The notes under the pieces: model-generated
The model's database searches: none
Seen by the model: only the letters and a program-made list of their open reading frames with translations
What the model was told of the DNA's origin: nothing
Made by a program: the position numbers and the translations under genes
NCBI GenBank assembly: GCA_964639225.1
Contig: CAZXCK010000190.1
Span: 1-6,257 of the forward strand
Source of the DNA: CAZXCK01 sp964639225
Lineage (GTDB): Bacteria > Chloroflexota > Anaerolineae > Aggregatilineales > Phototrophicaceae
Length of the DNA: 6,257 bases
Direction: 5' to 3'
Part shown: piece by piece, positions 1-5,101 of the stretch
Layout: each line of letters starts with the position of its first letter
Numbering within the stretch: position 1 is the first letter of the stretch

Positions 1-1
1 G

Positions 2-36
2 GCTCCCTTGCGGGAGCGCGAGGGTGGAACCCTCGC
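2..36. repeat. Two adjacent perfect palindromic hairpins
   Basis: GCTCCC-TTGC-GGGAGC (2-17) is followed without a gap by GCGAGGG-TGGAA-CCCTCGC (18-36). On the minus strand the second hairpin comes after TCTTTTGG, downstream of the RR1 terminator. They could be additional terminator-like structures, the end of a convergent gene outside the window, or part of a dispersed intergenic palindromic element. No coding sequence is supported in 1-80. Confidence 0.5.
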
Positions 37-55
37 CAAAAGATTCTGGGACTTT

Positions 56-82
56 ACAAAAGCCCTGGCGCGGCCAGGGTTT
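56..82 (-). terminator. Intrinsic terminator after RR1
   Basis: On the minus strand CCCTGGC-CGC-GCCAGGG (63-79) forms a 7-bp GC-rich stem with a 3-nt loop, followed directly by CTTTTGT. The stem abuts the TAA stop of RR1 and its lower A/T pairs overlap it. It marks the end of the minus-strand gene cluster. The U-tract is short (four T), so efficiency is uncertain. Confidence 0.7.
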
Positions 83-800
83 AGCGCCGGTTGGCGGACG
101 ACGCATCCAGGACAGTCACCTGGGCCTGGATGGAATAGCCGCGCCCGTGACGCGACTGGATGATCGCCGGGTAATCCGGGTTGATCTCCAGTTTGCGGCG
201 CAGGTTGCGGATATGATTGCGCACCAGCGCCGTATCGCCCACGCCACTGGGATAGTTCCACACGCCAGTGAGCAGATCGTGGGTCGAATGCCAGCGGTGG
301 GCGTTGCGACACATAAACAACAGCAGATCGAACTCGATGCGCGTCAGCATAATCTCGCGCTCATTGACAAAAACCTGGTACGTCTCCGGCCTGATGACCA
401 GCTCAACCATGTTATTCGGTTCGCTGGTACCGGCCCGCCGCAGATGCGCGCGAATACGCGCCGTCAGTTCGCGGATGACAAACGGCTTACGAACATAATC
501 ATCGCCGCCGGCTTCCAGGGCCTGCACCGCACTCTGAATGTCCCGGTGACCGGTCAGGAAGATAATCGGCATATCCGCTGTTCTGGAATTGGTCCGCAGC
601 TTGCGACACAGACTGATGCCGTCCTCAACGTTAGATAACGCCAGGTCCAGCAGCAGCAGATCGGGTGGGTCCTGCTCGATGTGCTCCAGTACTTCGTCAA
701 TTGCGCGGGCGGTCGTTACTTCATAGCCTTCATCGTCCAGCACACGCGAGACCATCGCCAGCATAGCTTTGTCATCGTCAGCAATGAGAATTCTGCTCAT
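81..800 (-). CDS. OmpR/PhoB-family response regulator with atypical phosphorylation loop (RR1)
   Basis: Two-component response regulator, 239 residues from the chosen start, expected to bind DNA and control transcription when phosphorylated. Receiver domain about residues 1-120: acidic triplet D8-D9-D10 after MSRILIA, phospho-acceptor D52 in LLLLD, T83 in IIFLTG and K105 in VRKP. A winged-helix DNA-binding domain follows (about 130-228), ending in the family signature RHGRGYSI. The usual 'MP' after the phospho-acceptor is replaced: the loop reads DLALSNVEDG, with one extra residue compared with the neighbouring regulator. The ATG at 800 is preferred because the protein then begins at the usual family position and a GGA-containing Shine-Dalgarno lies about 7 nt upstream. 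An in-frame ATG at 830 (10 residues longer, with GGAG only 3 nt upstream) is the alternative. It is the last gene of the minus-strand cluster, followed by a hairpin terminator. Family certain; target genes unknown. Confidence 0.93.
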   Translation of the reverse strand: MSRILIADDDKAMLAMVSRVLDDEGYEVTTARAIDEVLEHIEQDPPDLLLLDLALSNVEDGISLCRKLRTNSRTADMPIIFLTGHRDIQSAVQALEAGGDDYVRKPFVIRELTARIRAHLRRAGTSEPNNMVELVIRPETYQVFVNEREIMLTRIEFDLLLFMCRNAHRWHSTHDLLTGVWNYPSGVGDTALVRNHIRNLRRKLEINPDYPAIIQSRHGRGYSIQAQVTVLDASSANRR

Positions 801-837
801 GTCGTTTTCCAGGTTCTGTCGTGGTGCCATTTACTCC

Positions 838-843
838 AGTATA
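838..843 (-). promoter_or_regulatory. Candidate -10 box (TATACT) of RR1
   Basis: TATACT (one mismatch to the consensus) on the minus strand lies about 37 nt before the ATG at 800. A start near 831 would give a short leader containing the GGA ribosome binding site and would make the alternative ATG at 830 essentially leaderless, which favours the 800 start. The -35 region (ATCGAA at a 17-nt spacing) is poor. Confidence 0.35.
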
Positions 844-866
844 GTTGCAGTCTGGCACTCTTCGAT

Positions 867-881
867 CTTCAGTATCTGAAG
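867..881. promoter_or_regulatory. 15-bp dyad between the two regulator genes (possible operator)
   Basis: Perfect inverted repeat CTTCAG-TAT-CTGAAG in the intergenic gap, about 24 bp upstream of the candidate -10 box of RR1. On the plus strand it is followed by TTTTT, which looks like a weak terminator, but no gene is read from that strand here. On the minus strand it is preceded by an A-tract and followed by ATC, so it is not a terminator for RR2. A regulator binding site is the more natural reading, unproven. Confidence 0.35.
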
Positions 882-905
882 TTTTTATGAATTCTGGTCG
901 TCAGC

Positions 906-1592
906 TCAGGCCGAAATCATATAGCCGACACCATGAATGGTGCGGATATAACGATGCTCGCCGCCCTTCTCGATCTTGGCGCGCAGATTGCGCACATGGG
1001 CGCGCACCAGGTCCGGGTCGCCGGTGGCTTCAGGATACTCCCACACCGCCTGCAGCAGATGCGACAGCGACAGCGCCTGGTTGGGATGTTCCATGAAATA
1101 GCGCAGCAGCCGGTGCTCGGTAGACGTGAGCTGCACATGCTCACCGTTGACGTAAACCTGATAGGTCTCGGAGTCGAGTGTGAGGTCGGCTAGTTCCAGC
1201 ACAGAGCGTGACTCGCGGGAACGCATACCGCGCCGCAGCAGCGCCTGGACTCGTGCGCGTAGCTCAGCCACCTCGAACGGCTTGACGACATAATCATCAG
1301 CACCGGCGTCCAGCCCATCGACGATGTCATCGGTGGAACCTTTGGCCGTGAGAAACAGAATCGGCAGAGCGGTAAAACGATTGTCGTGACGCACACGCCG
1401 GCACACGTCGATGCCGTCCATATCCGGCATGATAATGTCCAGGATCATCAGGTCCGGCAGCGTCTCCTCTAAGAACGTCAACGCCTTTGGTCCGGAATCC
1501 ACACACGTCACATCGAAGTTATCCCGCCTGAGTACGCGCTCCAGCGTCCCCAGGACCGCCGCATCATCGTCCACTGCCAGGATATGCGCCAT
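906..1592 (-). CDS. OmpR/PhoB-family response regulator, canonical (RR2)
   Basis: Two-component response regulator of 228 residues, the usual OmpR-family length. The receiver domain (about 1-118) is complete: D8-D9-D10, phospho-acceptor D52 in LMILDIIMPDMDG, T82 in LFLTA and K104 in VVKP. The C-terminal winged-helix domain (about 130-228) carries LTSTEHRLLRYF, the recognition-helix region LVRAHVRNLRAKIE and the terminal wing TIHGVGYMIS. The ATG at 1592 is chosen because GAGG sits 8 nt upstream and the receiver starts there; an in-frame ATG at 1610 adds six residues and has no visible ribosome binding site. It follows the histidine kinase gene by about 150 nt and precedes RR1 by about 105 nt on the same strand, so it is the most likely cognate partner of that kinase. 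It shares the phrase ETYQV(Y/F)VN with RR1, so the two are probably paralogues. Family certain; regulon unknown. Confidence 0.95.
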   Translation of the reverse strand: MAHILAVDDDAAVLGTLERVLRRDNFDVTCVDSGPKALTFLEETLPDLMILDIIMPDMDGIDVCRRVRHDNRFTALPILFLTAKGSTDDIVDGLDAGADDYVVKPFEVAELRARVQALLRRGMRSRESRSVLELADLTLDSETYQVYVNGEHVQLTSTEHRLLRYFMEHPNQALSLSHLLQAVWEYPEATGDPDLVRAHVRNLRAKIEKGGEHRYIRTIHGVGYMISA

Positions 1593-1665
1593 AGTGCTCG
1601 CCTCTTTCATTGGTTGTTGGTTGCCAGGGCCGTGACGATTACGAAATGATGCAACCCATCAGAAC

Positions 1666-1691
1666 TGATAAAACATACAGTTTATTTATCA
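1666..1691. promoter_or_regulatory. AT-rich inverted repeat upstream of RR2 (possible operator/promoter region)
   Basis: TGATAAA (1666-1672) and TTTATCA (1685-1691) form a perfect 7-bp inverted repeat with a 12-bp spacer, about two helical turns overall. It lies in an AT-rich island (about 1640-1715) inside the gap of about 150 nt between kinase and RR2, in an otherwise GC-rich window. Weak promoter-like hexamers occur here (TTGCTG at 1712-1707 with GATAAA 16 nt downstream on the minus strand). This suggests that RR2 has its own regulated promoter in addition to read-through from the kinase gene. The rest of the gap shows no ORF and no clear terminator. Confidence 0.45.
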
Positions 1692-1743
1692 TAACACCTG
1701 CATTTACAGCAAGTTTCCCAGCCAGGCCGCCCATGCACGACGG

Positions 1744-4308
1744 TTAAAGCACCGGCAGATGCACGGTAAAACACGTTCCTTCGCCGGGCGCGCTCTCCAC
1801 CTGAATATGGCCGCCCACATTGCGCACCATCTCCTGCGAGATGTGCAACCCCAGGCCAGTCCCCTCACCTGCCGGTTTGGTGGTAAAAAACGGGCTGAAT
1901 ATCTGATCACGGATGTCATCGGCGATACCCGCGCCGTTATCACGGATCGACACCTGGATGCTGTGCCGCGCCGGGTCATAGTGGACATTGACTTCGATAT
2001 GTCCTTCGGCTTTGTCGATCAGCACGTCATAAGCGTTCATCAGCAGATTCAGCCAGATGTCATCCAACTGACCGCGCACAGCCATCACCGGCGGCAGCGA
2101 TTCGTCCGGAAAGTGGGCCGTCACCCTGATATTGCTGCGTCGCTCGAAGTGCGTTTGCAGCAGCGACAGCATCTCGCGCAGCGTCTCGACCACGTCCACC
2201 AGGTCCGGTGAGGCGTCAGGGTCAATGGGCCGGGAGATGGCCAGCAGCCGCCGCGCGACATTGGCCGCCCGTTTGCCACTGTTGACGATGGTCTTGAGCG
2301 AAGCCCGGCGCGGCGAGTCGTCATCCTCGTCGAGCAGCATCAGCTCGGCGTCGGCGATGATGGTCGTCAGTGGGTTGTTGATCTGATGCGCAACGACCGC
2401 CGCCAGTTCGCCCATCGCCGACAGGCGCGCGGTATGGATCAACCGGCTCTGCGCCGTCTTGAGGTCCTGCAAACTGGATGCCAGATCGTGTACCAGCGTG
2501 GCGCTTTCCAGCGCAGTGGCCGCCTGCCCCACAATCGCCCGCGCCATGTTGATCTCGCGCTGGTTAAACACGCGCGCGTGGCGGGTATCGCCGAAGATGA
2601 CCAATCCATTGACTTTACCTCGCTGCACCAGCGGAATCCCCAGCACTGCGCGGCTGAGTACGCGGTCCAGCAGGGCATAGCAGCGCGGCTGCAACTGATG
2701 GCCGTCCACCCGGCAGTCAATCAAAGCCTGGCTGTCCAGCGCCTCGCGCAGGTCCGGCACATGACCCAGGTCCAGGTCAGGGTGCGGCGGTGACATCCAC
2801 ACGCCAGCGCCGATAGCGACCACCACCTGAAGCGCTGTTCCATCCCGCAGCGGCAGCGACAGATCGCACCAGTCCGCATCCAGCAGATCGTTAACGATCT
2901 CCATTACATCCAGCAGCGTATCCGTCAGGCTCTGCTCGGTGCTGTCACTGAGTTCAACAACGGCATCCGCGATCCGCCGGGACACATCAAAAATCGACTC
3001 AGGCGACGGGCGCGCATACGGCACATTGGCGTAGTAGGCGCGCAGCACCGCAGCCAGACTCTCGCCGGCATACACCGGCAGCAGCAGCAGCGCGCTGGCG
3101 CCAGTCTGGGCCGGGGAGTCCATCCCAGCCGGGAAAGGGTCCACACCCTGCTGAAACCAGCAATAATCCCCGGTCTCGATGGCCTTGCGCAGGCGGTCGT
3201 CAAGGGTCAGGTCCACTGTGGGGCCGTCACCCAGCCGCCAGCTCGCGGCGTAATAGCGCGCCATCGTCACCAGCATGTCACAATCATGTTCCCAGAACAG
3301 AATCTCAGTCGTGCCCACATTGAGCACCGCCGCCAACTGCTCACAGATATTCGGCAGCGCCTCAGCCAGCGACAGCGACGAATTCAGCACCTCGCTGACC
3401 GTGACCAGCGTCTCCAGCTCGCGGGCGCGATCCAGACTGTCCTGGTGAATACGCGCGTTGACAATAGCGATGGTGGCGAATGAGGCCAGGTTAACCAGCA
3501 GTTCCTGATGGTGTGTGGTGAAAGAGTCTTTCTTGTGTTTATTGTTCACCCCCAGCACGCCGATCACCTCACCATGCAGCAGCAGCGGCACATACAGCAG
3601 CGAGTGAACGAAATACTGTGTTTTGATCTTCTGCGGGCCGCTCTCGCCGACCAGGACCGGTTGCCCGGAGCGAAACACCTGCCCGGCCAGCGTATCGCGC
3701 GTGCGCACACGAAAATTACGCGCATGGGCCGCCTCGACGCCCACCCGCGCCCGCAGATACAGGTCCTCGCCTTCCGGCAGCAGGATCATCCCCTCGTCGG
3801 CGTTGGTCAGTCGCTGCGCCCCCTCGACGATGCGCGTCAGCACCTCGTCCAGGTCCAGCACCTCGGTCAGCGACCGGCTCAGGGACAGGAAGGTCTGCAT
3901 CTCCTCAATCTGCCGGTCGAGGGCGGCATCAGCAGGCACAGGCAGCGGCAGATCGACGTCCAGCGCCCGTCCAACAACGCTCAGAATTTCCGTCGCATCA
4001 AGTTGGTGAATAACAGAATCCGCCGGGGTTGTATCACTGGTGCCATTCACGGCGATGGCGATCAACGGCTCAGCGCGCGCCATCTGACGCAGTGTGTGCA
4101 GCGTGGAAATGCCCTCGTAACGGTCCAGCATGGCGGCATCGACCAGCAGCGCGTCGAAGTCGCCGTGTTCCAGGGCGAACAGGCCTTCACGGTGGTTGAA
4201 TGCCGTCTGCACGTGGATGCGGGTACGCGACAGCGCCTGACGCACACATTCGATGATTTCAAAGTCACCGGCGATCAGCAAAATCTGATAGATGGTTTCG
4301 GCGCTCAT
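1744..4308 (-). CDS. Soluble sensor histidine kinase: degenerate receiver, three GAF domains, HisKA, HATPase
   Basis: Cytoplasmic sensor histidine kinase of 854 residues, with no hydrophobic membrane segment. Numbered from the ATG at 4308: a receiver-like domain (about 7-118) keeps an aspartate at the phospho-acceptor position (D57, in ALLVD) but lacks the acidic pair (A13-G14) and the conserved Thr and Lys. Three GAF-type sensory domains follow, about 137-286 (typical, with VLGVNNK), 296-455 and 460-602 (more divergent, LGIPLVQRGKVNGLVIFG). A short helix leads to HisKA with phospho-acceptor H641 in AHQINNPL, then the HATPase: N-box LNLLMNA with N758, G1 box DNGAGI from D790, F box PFFTTK, G2 box GTGLGL at 816-821. 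All residues needed for autophosphorylation are present; the residue after the histidine is Gln rather than the usual Glu. An in-frame GTG at 4320 is an alternative start, but the GAGG at 4323-4326 lies too close to it; it is 14 nt from the ATG, so neither start is well supported. Lies 42 nt after the PspA-like gene. Ligand unknown. Confidence 0.95.
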   Translation of the reverse strand: MSAETIYQILLIAGDFEIIECVRQALSRTRIHVQTAFNHREGLFALEHGDFDALLVDAAMLDRYEGISTLHTLRQMARAEPLIAIAVNGTSDTTPADSVIHQLDATEILSVVGRALDVDLPLPVPADAALDRQIEEMQTFLSLSRSLTEVLDLDEVLTRIVEGAQRLTNADEGMILLPEGEDLYLRARVGVEAAHARNFRVRTRDTLAGQVFRSGQPVLVGESGPQKIKTQYFVHSLLYVPLLLHGEVIGVLGVNNKHKKDSFTTHHQELLVNLASFATIAIVNARIHQDSLDRARELETLVTVSEVLNSSLSLAEALPNICEQLAAVLNVGTTEILFWEHDCDMLVTMARYYAASWRLGDGPTVDLTLDDRLRKAIETGDYCWFQQGVDPFPAGMDSPAQTGASALLLLPVYAGESLAAVLRAYYANVPYARPSPESIFDVSRRIADAVVELSDSTEQSLTDTLLDVMEIVNDLLDADWCDLSLPLRDGTALQVVVAIGAGVWMSPPHPDLDLGHVPDLREALDSQALIDCRVDGHQLQPRCYALLDRVLSRAVLGIPLVQRGKVNGLVIFGDTRHARVFNQREINMARAIVGQAATALESATLVHDLASSLQDLKTAQSRLIHTARLSAMGELAAVVAHQINNPLTTIIADAELMLLDEDDDSPRRASLKTIVNSGKRAANVARRLLAISRPIDPDASPDLVDVVETLREMLSLLQTHFERRSNIRVTAHFPDESLPPVMAVRGQLDDIWLNLLMNAYDVLIDKAEGHIEVNVHYDPARHSIQVSIRDNGAGIADDIRDQIFSPFFTTKPAGEGTGLGLHISQEMVRNVGGHIQVESAPGEGTCFTVHLPVL

Positions 4309-4350
4309 AAGCGTGACCACAGCCTCATCTGCAGTGGCTATGCGACATCG

Positions 4351-5049
4351 TTAGCGACGGCTGAGCCGGTTACGGCGCATCGCCAGATCATCCTCGACGG
4401 CTTCGCCGTCCTCGCTGGCAGCGGGCGCATCCTGCTGCAAGGACTCCGGCGCTGCTTCGTCTTCAGCCTCGTTCTGGCTCTGAGCTGCCTGCTCGCTGGT
4501 CGCCCGCGCGATGCGCTCCTGCGCCTGTTTGACAATACTGGACAGCGAGTCGATGCGACGCTGTACCGACTCGGCGGTGGGCGTCCTCTGGTCAGCCCGA
4601 TCCGCTTCTGTCTCAGACGGCTCGGCTGCCTGCGCTTCTTCCTGTCGGTGCGCCTCGGCGACCGTCGCTTCCAGTACATTCACGCGCCGGATCAGATCGC
4701 TGGCCACAATCTGGTGCGCGCTCAGGTCGGCACGCGCCATTTCGATCAGACGCCGAACATGCTGCATACGTTCGATCAGGTGGCGCGCCTGCGCCTCGTT
4801 ACCGGCCAGCAGCGCCTCGTCAGCCTGAATGTCAAGCAGATTCGCTTCCTGTTCCATTTTGGCGATCTTCGCTTTGAGCTGGTCCTCGTGGTCGATGGCA
4901 GCGTTAATCTGCTGGCGCAGCCGCTCGACCTCGGCATCCAGCGCGTCACCGCTGGGAGTCCGCTCCCGGCGCGAGCGCAGTGGATCGCCCAGCACATCGC
5001 CGACCCTGGCGCGCACCAGGGTGTTTAACTTACGAAATAGGTCATCCAT
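4351..5049 (-). CDS. PspA/IM30-like coiled-coil protein with acidic C-terminal tail
   Basis: Divergent member of the PspA/IM30 (ESCRT-III-like) group, 232 residues; members assemble on the inner face of the cytoplasmic membrane under envelope stress. The N-terminus MDDLFRKLNTLVRARVGDVL can form an amphipathic helix like the membrane-binding helix of PspA and ends in DP, as in the family. After a short Arg-rich linker, about residues 36-140 are a long heptad-rich helical hairpin containing ADEALLAGNEAQARHLIERM, which resembles the conserved A-x-x-A-L-x-x-G-x-E-x-x-A segment of PspA. The last 90 residues are low-complexity, rich in Glu, Ala, Gln and Ser, with a second short helical stretch (about 159-184) and a basic end RRNRLSRR. 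The ATG at 5049 is chosen because it places the amphipathic helix at the N-terminus; a TTG at 5085 is in frame but would leave almost no leader below the TATAAT box. The ribosome binding site is weak. A generic coiled-coil protein remains possible. Confidence 0.75.
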   Translation of the reverse strand: MDDLFRKLNTLVRARVGDVLGDPLRSRRERTPSGDALDAEVERLRQQINAAIDHEDQLKAKIAKMEQEANLLDIQADEALLAGNEAQARHLIERMQHVRRLIEMARADLSAHQIVASDLIRRVNVLEATVAEAHRQEEAQAAEPSETEADRADQRTPTAESVQRRIDSLSSIVKQAQERIARATSEQAAQSQNEAEDEAAPESLQQDAPAASEDGEAVEDDLAMRRNRLSRR

Positions 5050-5087
5050 AGTGATATTGTATCGGCTCTTACCTTGCACACACAACT

Positions 5088-5093
5088 ATTATA
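5088..5093 (-). promoter_or_regulatory. Candidate -10 box (TATAAT) of the PspA-like gene
   Basis: A perfect TATAAT on the minus strand lies just after the stop codon of the membrane protein gene and 38 nt before the ATG at 5049. This would place the transcript start near 5081 and give a leader of about 30 nt. No good TTGACA-like box is present 16-18 nt upstream (that region reads ACCTGC), so it is either a weak or activator-dependent sigma-70 promoter, or chance. Confidence 0.5.
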
Positions 5094-5101
5094 CACAGGT
5101 T

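Noticed and set aside
24..638. Plus-strand open frame of 204 codons antisense to RR1
   Set aside because: It overlaps the conserved receiver and DNA-binding domains of RR1 and starts inside the hairpin cluster; the translated product has no recognisable motif.
1700..1743. Possible terminator after the kinase gene
   Set aside because: Only very short complementary segments (such as CTG/CAG) occur and no T-tract follows on the minus strand.
3075..3095. CAG-rich run inside the kinase gene as a microsatellite
   Set aside because: It simply encodes a leucine-rich beta strand (ALLLLP) of the second GAF domain with biased codon use; it is not a tandem repeat of note.
4309..4350. Possible terminator or promoter between the PspA-like gene and the kinase
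   Set aside because: No stem with a following T-run and no -10-like hexamer is visible in these 42 bases; co-transcription is the simpler reading.
3508..5028. Long plus-strand open frame (506 codons) spanning the kinase and PspA-like genes
   Set aside because: It lies antisense to two well-supported genes and their junction, has His/Gln/Arg-rich low-similarity composition typical of the reverse complement of GC-rich coding DNA, and shows no recognisable domain.
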